A stretch of 64,000 nt of DNA, taken from assembly GCF_048771995.1 (NCBI RefSeq), contig NC_133063.1, forward strand, positions 14,680,063-14,744,062, read 5' to 3'. The translations under genes and the position numbers were made by a program. Shown in pieces: positions 37,504-48,662 of the stretch (the first letter of the stretch is position 1; the number at the start of each line of letters is the position of its first letter). Source of the DNA: Taeniopygia guttata. Lineage: Eukaryota > Chordata > Aves > Passeriformes > Estrildidae. A model generated the notes under the pieces. The model was not told where the DNA came from and did not search any database. It saw only the letters and a program-made list of their open reading frames with translations.

Positions 37504-37960
37504 TCTGCTTCTCTCTAATCTTATGAGCCCTACTGCAGCCCCTGCTGATTTTACACAGATGTTTTTTAAATATGACATGGAAGTTACAAACAAAATTGTA
37601 AGTACACAAAACAGTTTCATCCATTTTCAGAATGCCCAAATAAATAAAGTTGTTCAAATCAAGAATCTTTGGCATCTGCAAATCAGAATGACTGTATTAC
37701 CAAAGCACAAGGATAAATCCCAAAATTCTTGTATCAAAGAATTACCTGGAGTCAGAGTAACTTGTGTGTATGTGTAGTTTGTTTGTGTGCATGTGTTCTC
37801 AGTTATAGTGGACCTCTAGAAATACAAAAAGGTAAATATTTCTGTCAGCTGATTGTTTTAGCAGTCACATAATCCTTCCTTTGATGTCCTGGATCAATGA
37901 AATCCTAGTACCATCGGGGTTTAGTAGAAGATCTATTAAAAGAGTTGTCTGTGATCTTTC
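37504..37960 (-). other. Putative terminal exon downstream of miR-24-1
   Basis: On the - strand a good acceptor (ctgtttccgttgcag) ends at 37961, and the following sequence begins GAAAGATCACAG. One frame from the first base stays open for 31 codons to TGA at 37865-37867. If spliced from the possible donor just after the AOPEP stop codon it would be pure 3' UTR, with the miRNA cluster in the intron. In mammals the cluster is described as intronic to C9orf3/AOPEP. No direct evidence of use. Confidence 0.35.
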
Positions 37961-38444
37961 CTGCAACGGAAACAGCATTTAAAGTTATTACTCTGTCACA
38001 ATGAAGGAATATCTGTGCATTCTTGATTGCCCCAGCTTTCCAAACTGAGTTGTATTTTAGGTTACCAGTAGACTGTAACTGTAGCTACAGAGTTAACAAT
38101 GATCTCTTTAGCTTCCTCAAGCTACCACAACAAGGTCTGGAGAAGATAGGGAGGGATCCATGGTGGAAGCACTAACTCTCGTGGTTATTAGGAAGTTACC
38201 CTGAAAATAACGTCAGAGGCAAGTTACCACAGCAATACTGTGTGACACTACATACTCACATACCTTCTCATCTTTAGCCAACAGTCCTCTTAAACCGTAC
38301 TGAGGTAGCTTTTCCCCCTTAGGCCATTTAGTGTCTAACATCAGGATATCATAATGTGTATTGATTCAGTTTTTGAGAGAAAACAGCAACATTTCTCAAA
38401 GGCTCTTAGGAAAGGTACATCTTGTTTTTTGCTCTAGGGCTCGA

Positions 38445-38512
38445 CTCCTGTTCCTGCTGAACTGAGCCAGTGTGTAAAATCAGAACTGATATCAGCTCAG
38501 TAGGCACCGGAG
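38445..38512 (-). ncRNA. MIR24-1: miR-24-1 precursor hairpin
   Basis: The - strand carries the miR-24-3p sequence (TGGCTCAGTTCAGCAGGAAC + AG) at 38469-38448 and miR-24-1-5p (TGCCTACTGAGCTGATATCA + GT) at 38506-38485. Both equal the human mature forms as I recall them. The 68-nt span matches the human precursor length and the arms pair with a short AT-rich loop. It is the third member of the cluster in transcription order. Confidence 0.97.
38450..38509 (+). ncRNA. MIR3074: Antisense hairpin corresponding to miR-3074
   Basis: In human and mouse miR-3074 is annotated on the strand opposite mir-24-1. Here the + strand contains the miR-3074-5p sequence (GTTCCTGCTGAACTGAGCCA + G, 38450-38470) and the -3p sequence (38488-38509). 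These are forced by conservation of miR-24-1, so presence of sequence does not show expression. Confidence 0.4.
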
Positions 38513-38954
38513 GACGGGTCCATCAACAGCCTGGAACAACAGCAGCAGCTGTAAGTTGTTTCCGACTGGAGCTGCCACCATTTCCTGCAAACAACACAGA
38601 GTGCTAAGCTAAAACTGCAGAGAGGATCATGACAGCATCCATTAAAGAGAAGACTATAAAACAAAAGTTTTATTGACAATTTCAGGTTAAAGTCACAAGC
38701 ATTATTTCCTCTGACCTTTAGGAAAGCATGGTAACCAACTTACTGTAGGCAATACCCTACATTTGCAATTAGACTGAGAACTTAAGGAGCACTATTTATT
38801 CTCAACTAAAACTAAAAGCCTTTGGAGCTTCCCAGGTTGCCTCTGCGACTTATTCTCCATACACTGAACCTTGATGCATTCATCACAAATCTGCTCTCTC
38901 AGCAGCAAGGGATCTCAGCCAGCAAACGCCCTCTGCCCTGCAGAGAGTCTCCTC

Positions 38955-39051
38955 TCCCTTCTCTTCAGGTGCAGAACTTAGCCACTGTGAACAAAGAGGA
39001 AAACAATCACTGTTCACCAATCAGCTAAGCTCTGCACCTCGCCAGAGAGAT
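38955..39051 (-). ncRNA. MIR27B: miR-27b precursor hairpin
   Basis: miR-27b-3p (TTCACAGTGGCTAAGTTCTG + C) is exact on the - strand at 38991-38971, and the 5p arm (AGAGCTTAGCTGATTGGTGA + AC) at 39033-39012. The arms pair and the ~97-nt precursor aligns along its length with human mir-27b. It is the middle member of the cluster, about 220 bp downstream of miR-23b. Confidence 0.97.
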
Positions 39052-39140
39052 CTCGGTCTCAGCAGAGATAGTTTTCGGAGGAGGTTCTTCCATGATGCTC
39101 TGCTGCTTTCCTGTGATTTTGGTGGGTTTGGGGGTTTGTT

Positions 39141-39208
39141 TCTCTCTCTCTCTCTCTAGTTTTTATTTTTTTGTGTGTGTGGGTGTGTGTTTTTTGTTTG
39201 TTTGTTTG
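39141..39208. repeat. Simple repeats between miR-23b and miR-27b
   Basis: A CT run (39141-39158), a GT-rich run (about 39172-39190) and TTTG repeats (39194-39208) follow each other in the spacer separating two conserved hairpins. On the transcribed (-) strand they read as CA- and GA-rich RNA. Confidence 0.85.
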
Positions 39209-39272
39209 ATAGCTGGAGAGGATTCCGCGCTGTGCAGCCATCAGACCGTTAATGGTGAGTTTCATGCTAGCA

Positions 39273-39369
39273 GCTGTGGTCATGGCTGCGTGGTAATCCC
39301 TGGCAATGTGATTTTAATCTTAAGTCACAAATCATCATGCCAGGAACCCAAACAGCCATAACATTAAAA
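39273..39369 (-). ncRNA. MIR23B: miR-23b precursor hairpin
   Basis: miR-23b-3p (ATCACATTGCCAGGGATTAC + CAC) is exact on the - strand at 39312-39290. The 5p arm (39350-39329) reads GGCATGATGATTT where human has GGCATGCTGATTT. The loop region (gtgacttaagatt) is also as in human. First member of the cluster. It regulates targets with miR-27b and miR-24-1 from a shared primary transcript, according to work in mammals. Confidence 0.97.
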
Positions 39370-39548
39370 GAAACCTGTGCAGTCACACACAGTATTGTAC
39401 TCAGTATCTTTACATTTTATGTTATAGCTCACCATGCACTTCCACTCTGTCTGGGAAGTCAAAGGAGTAATTCTAGACTACTGCTAACACCTGCATGTAA
39501 TTTTCCTGTGCTAGATACTTACCATCAGAAACTTGTAGAAATTTTGAT

Positions 39549-39554
39549 TTTATT
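39549..39554 (-). terminator. Candidate AOPEP polyadenylation signal
   Basis: AATAAA on the - strand, about 1.3 kb past the AOPEP stop codon and about 180 bp before the miR-23b hairpin. If used, the coding mRNA would end before the miRNA cluster. The downstream GT-rich element is weak. Confidence 0.35.
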
Positions 39555-40851
39555 ATTTCTGACCTTCAGACACTTGAAGACACCTACCAGATTAAGAATT
39601 GTTGAACATAAATCAAATTCCTGAGTTCTTAATAATTGGGAGTATACAAGAGAGTCTCTATAGCCCTAACTATTTAAAAAGGTATCTCTCCTACTCCACA
39701 ACTGATCTCCTGCCACTTTACAGTCTGATCCACCTTTCCCAAAAAGTTTTCTTGGCAGGTAGAGTTCTTGTCTATACAGAAGAACAACATGGCTTTTCAT
39801 AATCAAACTTGCTTTCATTGTATCTGTCATTGGCTGTATTTCATATAAACATAGCAAAAAAATGCTACAAAATCAAGTGGAACTTACAGTCAAATACTGC
39901 TAGAACAGGAGAAAATTAAGATTTTTGCTTGGTATCAATTAACTGACAATGTTTTTGCTAAATTAGTAGCCTGAATTTTGATACGACAAATCAGCTGTAA
40001 AGTTTTGTGAACAACCATGGCAATCAGTCTGTTGGATGAGTTATATGATTAACCAAAAATCTGAGGTATGCTGCACTTGAAGAAACTTTCATACAAATCT
40101 TAACGGGTTGTATGTTAAACATGCATGTGCAGACACTGTAAGACTACCTCCAACTGTTCAGACAGAGAACTGGAACGTATCTTTGCAAATTTATAGCCTA
40201 CAGAAATCTTCATTCCATAAATATTTTTGCAATTCTGCTTTTTCTGGCAATTCATCTCCTTCAATTTTATAAACAAGTTAGCTTCTTCATGTTTAGGCTA
40301 CTTTTCTTACCTCATAATCAGTCTTCAAACCCTCCATTCCCTCAACACAAGAACATTTGAATTACCAGCTTGTTCTCACATGATATTTGCTTCCAAGTCC
40401 ACAGTTTCATATTTCCACTGTGGGAACAGGCTCTTTTCAAAGACTATGCTGCCTGTCGAGTAAACATGCAGCTCTATTAAAACAGAAATGCTACTCACAC
40501 AAAATTTTGTAAGCAGAATTAGGAATACAGGATGGGAAACAACTGTAGGGCAGAGCCTGGCCTTCCTTGGCCATTTGGACTTACAGTTGCCTCTTGTACA
40601 GTCCATTACAACAAAGCCATTCTCCATGTTCTCCAGCTATGCCTACATGTATGTAACTCACTGCTTCTGCAGCTGGGCTTCAGAAAAAGAAAAAAAACAA
40701 GCCAACAAGATACATAACAAGAGTTATCTCTCAGCCTAAGCAGCCACAAGTTGTATGGTATGCCATAGTTTACCATGTTCACTGAACTCTTCATATTCTT
40801 TCTATGTGAAGCAAAATCAAGGTGTTAGGATTAAAATGAAAAATCACCTTT
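39555..40851 (-). other. AOPEP 3' flank / possible 3' UTR
   Basis: 1.3 kb downstream of the stop codon with no repeat recognised. It is either 3' UTR, if transcription ends at the AATAAA at 39554-39549, or intron, if the donor at 40847 is used. Confidence 0.45.
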
Positions 40852-40992
40852 TCAGAATAACATCTCTGCCACCACTTTGGCTGAGGATGCATCCATATGT
40901 TCTTGTGCTGCAGCAAAGCATTTCCGTGCAAGTTCTTGTTGTTTTGCATCTTCATTCACCATTAATTCACCATAGAGATACACACCCATGGC
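40852..40992 (-). CDS. AOPEP: AOPEP last coding exon and stop codon
   Basis: 141 bp on the - strand. The acceptor is ..cctctttcag, followed by 46 codons and TGA at 40854-40852. It reads AMGVYLYGELMVNEDAKQQE, then LARKCF and ends SSAKVVAEMLF, the expected AOPEP C-terminus. A donor-like AAG/gtgatt begins four bases after the stop (GT at 40847-40846), so the exon could be spliced to a separate 3' UTR exon. Confidence 0.95.
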   Translation of the reverse strand, partial: AMGVYLYGELMVNEDAKQQELARKCFAAAQEHMDASSAKVVAEMLF

Positions 40993-43619
40993 CTGAAAGA
41001 GGAACATAACACACAAGCATCCTACCACCAGTAATAACTAGTTAGCTGGGTTTTTGCCACTGACCCCCTACTATTCATTTAAACTAGAAATGAAACAAAA
41101 CAGGCAATCAAAACTACAGAAAACACTATTTAATCTCTAATGTCTATTCTCCCCCTCAGAAGAACTAATTTTCTCTGTGTCTGTTTAGCGTAAGGATGGT
41201 TGTCTATATGCTGTGTTGACTCTCCAAAAACAGATTATTAATGTAAGAATTTTGTGTTATGGCATGACAAGAAAAATCATTCCTCACTCCACTTTCCTTG
41301 CCAGTTTTCAAGTTGAATACTGTTTCCTTTTACCAACTATCTGATTTTATCCCAAATGTCCCTTAAGAAAAAAGCTTCAACTTCCTTCAACAGGACACAC
41401 ATTTTCTTTTCAATTCTCATGTTTACTCACACATCCATGAACAAAGACTGAAGTACTCCACTCTAAAATTCCCATTTGGCAATTCTGAAACTGGACATTG
41501 ACTGAATATGGTCATGTATATGTTTGACTCCCTTTATATCAGAGATGCAGCTTAACATGCATGAATTCTGGTTGGGTACAAAAGCAGACTTTTCCTAATT
41601 ATTTATTCTGGACATAGCAGCTATAAAAAAAGGTAATGGGGCTCCTGTAGGGAGATCTGGGCCCCTTTGACCGCTGCCAACAAAGCTCTGGCCGCCAACT
41701 TAACGGGAAACATATTGGACATTGTCTTTTTTTTCTGGTGATACATTTTTTTCAACTAATGACAGGAATTCAGTTAAGTGTTAAACTGCACTTACCAAAA
41801 TAGGATTACACATCTGACAAAATATTAGCAGCTTAGCATACTGACTTTTACAGTTATTTTTTGGACATTTGCAGGAGCAGAAAAATTTGGATAGCATTGA
41901 AAAAATATAATTTTTAATGCTATTCCTTGCAATTTCTAGCATTGGGTAGTAAGCCTTTAAAAGCCCTTCAGCCAGAAAAGAAATTAAAATTTAAAGATGA
42001 TTGGAGTAAAAGGAGAAAGTCCCAAAAGTGGCAGGAACCTGCCAGATTCCTTGCCAGTTCCTTAAGCATGCTCTGATGCCAGGAGAACCAAAAGCTCAGA
42101 TTTCCAAGGTTTGCAGCTGCACCAAGGTCTGGCAGCCACACAGATGACCTTGGAGCCGGATTCCAGTTACTCTCATTGAGAAATTTTTAAATGGTGAAAT
42201 TTTCTTACTATAGGAACTACCTTCTCTACCCAGCGTTAATAACTCTCCCCTAGGTCTAAAAATTAATATGCAGTAAACACACTAGTGTTTTGTAGAACTT
42301 CAAAGGACTTAAACAGTCCATTTACATTTTTTTCCCAGACTTTTAAAAAAAGCTGTGTTACATGATCAGTACAGACATGCAACTGCTCTAAGTACTAATC
42401 ACACCAGAAACTCGTTATGCCATTAACTGTTTGCACTGCTGAAGTAAATGAAATTAGATTATTTTAAAAAGTTGCAAAAAATTATTTCCGTACACTGCAG
42501 AAAATGTCTTTATTTGGCATAATAGCTATTCCAAACATAATGCAATTCTGTATGGTTTTATCAACTCAAGGATTTCCCAAACCCCAGGTTCTGCTAGTGG
42601 TTAGCTCCATCCTTTCACAGAATTCAAATATGCACAAGCAGTGTAACTCCTTATGAAATAATGTTATTTTATGTCTTTTGTTTGTTTGTTTTAATACAGA
42701 GCTTGCCAAGAGCTCTGGGGCCTTGTTTATTCGCTGAGATATAAATAGGAGGTATACTTCCAAGCAAGAACTCATTAAAAACTGCAATAATTCAATTGCG
42801 TTGTGTTGGCTGAAAGCAAAAAATCCTCATTGGCTGTAAATAGCTTTGTCAATTGTGAGCATAAAAGGTAAAGATATTGCCTAGATTTTGATGTATCATC
42901 ACAATTTTCTATTTTTTAACATACATTTGAATATTTAAAATTCATCCTAGGCAGTGAATATCTTGATTTTATAGGGCTCATAGTGAATAAAGATAAATAA
43001 AAGAATAAAAGAAATAGAAAAGAACAAGGTAGAGGTGCAATTAGAATTCCAAGTTCACAGTGGCCTAAATAAAAGGCCATAGTAAGGGAATAATGTATGT
43101 CCAGCTCTTAATTCCTTCACAATCCTCTCTTACCATGTCCCTACCCATGGAGAGACCAGCATTCCCTGGATGTGCTGTACCACTTCTGGCTGTTATCTGT
43201 GGTGTTGAATCTTAGTTATCATCACAACTGACATTACCACAGCACTGACTGCTTTGCACCTCATGCCTGTATTGACATTCACAGCCACACTCGCCTTCCT
43301 CATCCTGCAAAAGGAACCTGCTGAGAAGTGTCTTCCTAGCATCACTCATACCTCTGGCTTGCACAAAATGCAAGGAGAGGAGGAATTCTTTTCACCACTT
43401 GACAGAGGATCAGCAGTCTTTAGGTTAGGTGGGGTTGAATACCCCTACCCTAAGTGGCTTCCTTAAACTATAACATTTAGGGGACCACAGAAGAAAAAAA
43501 ATGAATACACAGCCATGTTTTTGACAAACTGCAGCAAGAAAATATACTGATTTTTTTTTTTCAGCATAAGGGTGTTAAAAGGTTGATTGTTTTCAAAATA
43601 CTAGTTAAATGTAACTTAC
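40993..43619 (-). other. AOPEP last coding-region intron
   Basis: 2.6-kb gt..ag intron. A GC-richer patch (41635-41705) and a patch at 42000-42170 look repeat-derived but are not identified. Confidence 0.75.
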
Positions 43620-43706
43620 CTGATCCTCTCTGAGGAATCTCTCAATGTCTCCATACCCCGGCTCATACTTGTGTTTAATGACAAGTTCACACCACCGATG
43701 ACGAAC
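43620..43706 (-). CDS. AOPEP: AOPEP penultimate coding exon
   Basis: 87 bp, 29 codons, phase 0. The acceptor is ..tcttcccaaag and the donor gtaagt (43619-43614). It begins VRHRWCELVIKHKYEPGYGD and ends IERFLREDQ. The VRHRWCEL.IKHK core is strongly conserved among AOPEP proteins. Confidence 0.95.
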
Positions 43707-44351
43707 CTTTGGGAAGAAAAATAAAACTAGGTAAAAAAAGAAACAAACAAATAAACCCCTGTATTTTATCTGTTTGAGTGTTCATAATGTATCTGTACCA
43801 GTTTAGTTTTTTAATCTCTGTTGGGTTTGTGTCTTTTGGCAGGTTGCAGCCTGGCAAGTCAGTCAGCTGGACAGAGGAGCCAGAGCTCTGTGCCTGGGCT
43901 TTGGAAACCGAGGATGCCCAAAGACAAACTCCTGATTCTGTGCTAGAAATTAACCCAGATCCAGGCACACCATCTGCAGCATCTTCAGTGCCACTGTTTC
44001 CAATCTTGACTTTCTTTAAATTACGTTAAAGGTTATTTCTTTCATATTGCCGAAAGGAGGGCATTGCGGGTGGCAGGAAACAGAGACTACCATGCAAAGG
44101 TCTGGAGAAGCCACAAAATATAACTGATAATATCCCCCATTTAAGTGTATCATACAAGCGATAAAAAGGCTTACATGCAATTCTTTACCAGTATTAAATC
44201 CATGCCAAAAGGATAGAAGTTCCCCTGAAACAGGAAGCTTTCACTTAAATGAATGATAGATTTTAAGCACATTGTTAAGCATTTTAAATTTATCTGCATT
44301 TAAAAAGCTGTCATGCTTTTCTATCAATACACATTGATAAAACCACTGTTA

Positions 44352-44445
44352 CAAGCAAATTACATCTTAAGTAGTATTCACATGAATTACACTATTACAC
44401 AAGTTTTCAAGCAAATTGCATCTTAAGTAGTATTAACATGAATTA
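44352..44445. repeat. 38-bp tandem duplication (period 56)
   Basis: Copies at 44352-44389 and 44408-44445 (starting caagcaaatt, ending catgaatta) differ at two bases. Confidence 0.85.
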
Positions 44446-47400
44446 TGTGTGTGTTGTCTACATTTCTGACTTTTTTCTTAGCCACTCTTGTGGCATGTCA
44501 TCTTACACTCCAGTTAGGCATTCCTGATTGCAGGTAGTGATCAGCCTAACATTTTATATTCCATTAACAATTCAGCACTGATAGTAAAGGAAAACAGTTA
44601 TGTGGAACAACTCCCAGTGCTTCTGTTTCAGCCTTTTTCTCTTACCATCTTTCAAAAGACAGGGCACCTAATGAAGATCACATTTCATAGTAAAAGTGAA
44701 AGTTAGCAGTTTTAGTAGTTTTCAAAACTGAGTCCAAATTTTGCATATATCAATTAACTGAATATGAACCTTTTTCTGAATGACAGATTTAGTGATGACA
44801 TCGAGAACTGAAAACAGAAAGGGAGTATGGGGGAAAAGGTACCATTGCTTTTGGAAATAAGGTTTTGAAAATAATTTTCTTTTCATCCTAGTCACTGTCA
44901 ACTTTTTAGCTCTGGAAAAAAATTCACAGAATTACATTAGATTAGATGTAAATCCTATTAGCATAGTAACAAGTCATAAATGTGTGCTTGATTCCTCTTT
45001 TCAGCTGATCCCTTATACAAAATAGTTTGAAGACAGCTTATGAAAATAAAAAAATGAGGTTTTGGGGCTGGGTGGATTTTGCACTCACTGCATTTAAGAT
45101 ACCAAATAGATACAATGCTGTGCATGATAGGGAATAACTTCTGTCTCTTACAGCTTTTTGCTGACAAAATAGCAGCTGTAACGATTCCTGCTAGTGGAAC
45201 CAGAGCTAAATTTACAAAAGAAATGGCTTTCTAAGATTCAATTCACTTTGCTGTAGATGCCTGTATTCATAATACAGACCTTAAAATCCTACCCAGCTGC
45301 TGCTTCTCTCAGGAGACACTGAATGTTTCTCCAGTAAACCTTCCCAGGCAATGCAGCTTTGTGACAGGTTGTTTCTCAGCACCAAGCAGCTCCTTGCCTG
45401 GATGAAACCACCCAGACTCAAAGCTTAACCATACACCTCTCCTATCTGTAAGATGAGTTAAGCAAACGACATAAACACACTTAAAAGACTGTAGATACAC
45501 ATTACTCTGCAGATTCTTCCATATATAACAAACAAACAATCCAAACAGAATTCCTAATGTATTCTGATAGCAACAAGGAGAAAGGGTCTGTAGTCCCCTC
45601 CTGTGATCATTGCTCTTTTACATCTCATGATCCAGCAGTTAAAGCACTTAGCCAGGAGGGAAGCAATCAAGTGCAGCTTCTGTGGCTGCTTATTACCTCA
45701 AACTGTGCCTTCAGTGAGAATATTTCAGCAGCAGGGATGGGGCTATCTTCATACCTCCTGGTGGAGCTGTTAGTACCCCTACAGTTATTAAAGCATTTAT
45801 TGATGTAAAGGTGGAGTCACAAGATTTAAGTGCCTACATTTTTGAGTACTTTTTATAATAAGCAGGGACCTGGCTGAAAGAGCACAGAAGCCAGTTTGTC
45901 CCCAAAACGCCTTTCTTGGTGCAACCATTGTAGCTGCATGTAGAGCAGAACAGAAGTTCTCTCTGTGAAGGTGTTCATGTGGTCTTACTTCCTCACATAT
46001 TAATGTCATGTATGATTGACACTGCATCATGGCCTGAGCATCTGAATTCCAATGGCTTTGGAAAACACAGAACTAAGCTCTGCCTGTTCCCTTAACTGTT
46101 CCTTCTTCCATATGGTTTCTGTCCTTGGCAACCAACATTTATTCAAATAGTTAAAAAGAAAAACATTTATTTGTTGAGTGAGATCTGAGACAGCACACAC
46201 TTTTCTTCCTCTCTTTTGCTTTTTTCCCCTTTCTTTCCCAGGGTGAGTATAAATCCCAGCACATTCCCAGACCTGAAACGCTGGCACTTGGCCAGCTGGG
46301 GCAGGAGCAGCATGCCTCTTATCCTCAGACTACACATTTGCCTCCTGTCTGCCCCAAATGTTCCCGTGGCAGAGCAAGCTGCAGCAGCACCAATGGCTGC
46401 TGAAGGGTCTGTGAAACCATCAGCTCAGTCAGCCCTGCTCTGACTTGTGCGAGACCCCAGAAAGCAGGGCACAAAACCCGAGGCTGGCTCCAAGTGCAAG
46501 AGGTGCAGGGGGGCCTTGCACAATGTGGACTGAAATACGCTGGTTACATCCCTGCCCCCTGTGCCATATGGTGTGTAGACAGCCGTGCTGCCCAAACTGC
46601 AGCTACAACAGTTTCTCAGACACATGAACTATAAAGGAAGAATTTTTCTATGATACTCCATAGCCCTAAGGCTGATTCCACAAACATGAGAATTTTAGTC
46701 ACATAAGAGTAGAGTGCAAAAAAAAACCCCAGTTCCCAGCGTCAAATCCAATGCTTAGAGGGGCAAGAGCAAAATGGGCCCCACGGCTTCACAGCCTAAT
46801 GAATGAGTCATGCAAACAGGCACTTTGAACAAAACAGTTTCAAAAGGAAATTTTGAAAACCAAGTTGCTTGTGGTAGGACTGGGCTAACCATACCACATC
46901 CTGTGCATGCTCTTTTTGGCTTTTCTTTTCCTCCCAGGAGCAAATACTCCGTGGCAAAAATAAGAATTCATTAGTCCTCTCGCAGTTTTCTCTCTCCACG
47001 TTTCTCTGTGCTCTTCTACAGTTCAGAGATTCACAGCATATGTCATTTTGGCTGGTTATACCATAAACAATACAAGCTAAACCTGAAAAGTAATTTACAG
47101 CAATCCATCCTGTTATTGCTGGCAGAAAGCACATAGGACTTTGCTGGATCTGAAGCAACACCTTTAACTGCTCACCCACCCCCACACACAAACTCTTACT
47201 GGTTTGGCAGATGCAAGGACCCACATGCTGAAATTGGAATTGAAATTTATTTTCACAGCCTGCAATTCCAGGGTGAGAGCTGTCCTCCCAAGTCCAGGAC
47301 TGACGGTTGGCATTCCCAAAGATGGGGAAGAGTAGGGCAGAGGAGGGATGGAGGCCTGCTGACACCTCAGGTTCCTTGTGGATGGATCCTTATTGCTGAA

Positions 47401-48192
47401 ATAGTTTTGTCCTCCCACCCTGCTTTTGGAGATGGTGGGGGCCTCTCCACTGCCAGGTTTTTAAGCTAAATGAAGTTTCTAACTGTGTGCTTTACAATGC
47501 AATACTCATATTAGTAGTGCATTTCTGAGGCACAGCCCAGTAACATGGAGACAGAGAGACTCAGTGTCTCAGGTATAAAATTTAATCTTCATAAGTACCA
47601 ACAACATTGAGATCTAAGCATTGGCATGCACCTACAGGGAACATTGTGAAGGGATGCTACTGTCAGACAGCAGAGTTCCAAATACAGAAGCAGCAGCTTA
47701 TACAAATAATTCCAGAAGCCTCATAATATCTTTTAATTTCATTTTAAAGAAAAATGCACAGTATTGCACAATATTATTTGTATCTCAAAAATTACCTGCA
47801 TTTGGACAGCTCAATGGAAGATACCAAGACCAAAATTTTGCTCATTTGATCTATTTTCAGACAATGCAAGCTGCTGCATGAGATTATTTGAGGGGGAAAA
47901 AATTGCATAAAATATTCTAATAATCCAGCTCTAAGGCATCGCTTTATTTTAACAACCTGGGCCAAGACCTTTTGGGAGACAGTGCTTGACAAAGCTGAGC
48001 GATTAAAGCCATGTAAGGTACCAAATACATGGCCTGACTTTCAAAAGAAAAGCTTCCAATGACATACATACCTGAGAAAAAAGTATTTTTAAAGATATTT
48101 TTAACATGTCTTAAATGAAAGAGATACTGACTGTTTCTCACCCAGGTGATAAATTATTTTGCCTAATCCATGTTATACTCTCTTGGCCCACA

Positions 48193-48590
48193 CAATCACA
48201 GCATCATAGAATCCCAGAATGGAATGTGTTGAAAAGGACTACAAGAATGATGTAGTTTCAACCCTCCTGCCATGGCAGGATCAGGTAGCTCATAGTCCCA
48301 TGCAACCTTGGTCTTGGACAGGGCAACTCCCACAGAAGGGGAAATTTCTCTGGGAAACCTGTTACCAGTGTCTAGCCACTTTCAGAGTAAAGAAGTTTTT
48401 CTAAAATATCTAATCTAAGGATACTCTCAGTTTCAAACCATTCCTCCTTCTCCTGTCACTATTATTTTTGCAAGTAGTCCCTCTTCATCTTTCTTACAGG
48501 CTCCCTTCAGGCACAGGACGGCTGCAATTAGGTCACTCCTTCTCTTCACCAGGCTGAACAAACTCAATTCTTTGGCCTTTCCTCACATGA
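48193..48590 (-). mobile_element. CR1 LINE 3' fragment
   Basis: The left end has the CR1 terminus in reverse (atcatagaatcccagaatgg), followed by the reverse complement of the C-terminal ORF2 and 3' UTR region (caccaggctgaacaaactcaattct, cacaggacggctgcaattagg). About 0.4 kb, frames broken. Confidence 0.82.
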
Positions 48591-48662
48591 ATCACAGAAT
48601 CTCACAGAATCACAGCTGAGTTGGAAGGAACTCTTAAGGGTAACTGAGTCCAACGCTCAGAG
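48591..48662 (-). mobile_element. Second CR1 3'-end fragment
   Basis: A fresh CR1 terminus (atcacagaat, then acagaatcacagctgagttgg) directly abuts the preceding fragment in the same orientation, giving about 70 bp of 3' end. Two separate insertions are the simplest reading. Confidence 0.65.

Larger units (their letters stand above)
38445..39369 (-). other. miR-23b/27b/24-1 cluster (pri-miRNA core)
   Basis: Three hairpins within 0.93 kb on the AOPEP strand, in the vertebrate order 23b, 27b, 24-1. The cluster lies 1.5-2.4 kb beyond the AOPEP stop codon. A - strand AATAAA lies just upstream of it (39554-39549), so read-through, an alternative 3' end or a cluster-specific promoter would be needed for its transcription. 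I could not identify a promoter. Confidence 0.9.

Noticed and set aside
37865..37960. 31-codon open frame in the putative terminal exon as an alternative AOPEP C-terminus
   Set aside because: AOPEP already ends in its usual ..VVAEMLF with a stop upstream. Joining this frame would require skipping the last coding exon, and the phase-0 junction from the penultimate exon does give the 31-codon frame but there is no other support.
41635..41705. GC-rich patch in the AOPEP intron, possibly an LTR remnant
   Set aside because: Too short, with no recognisable ends or signals.
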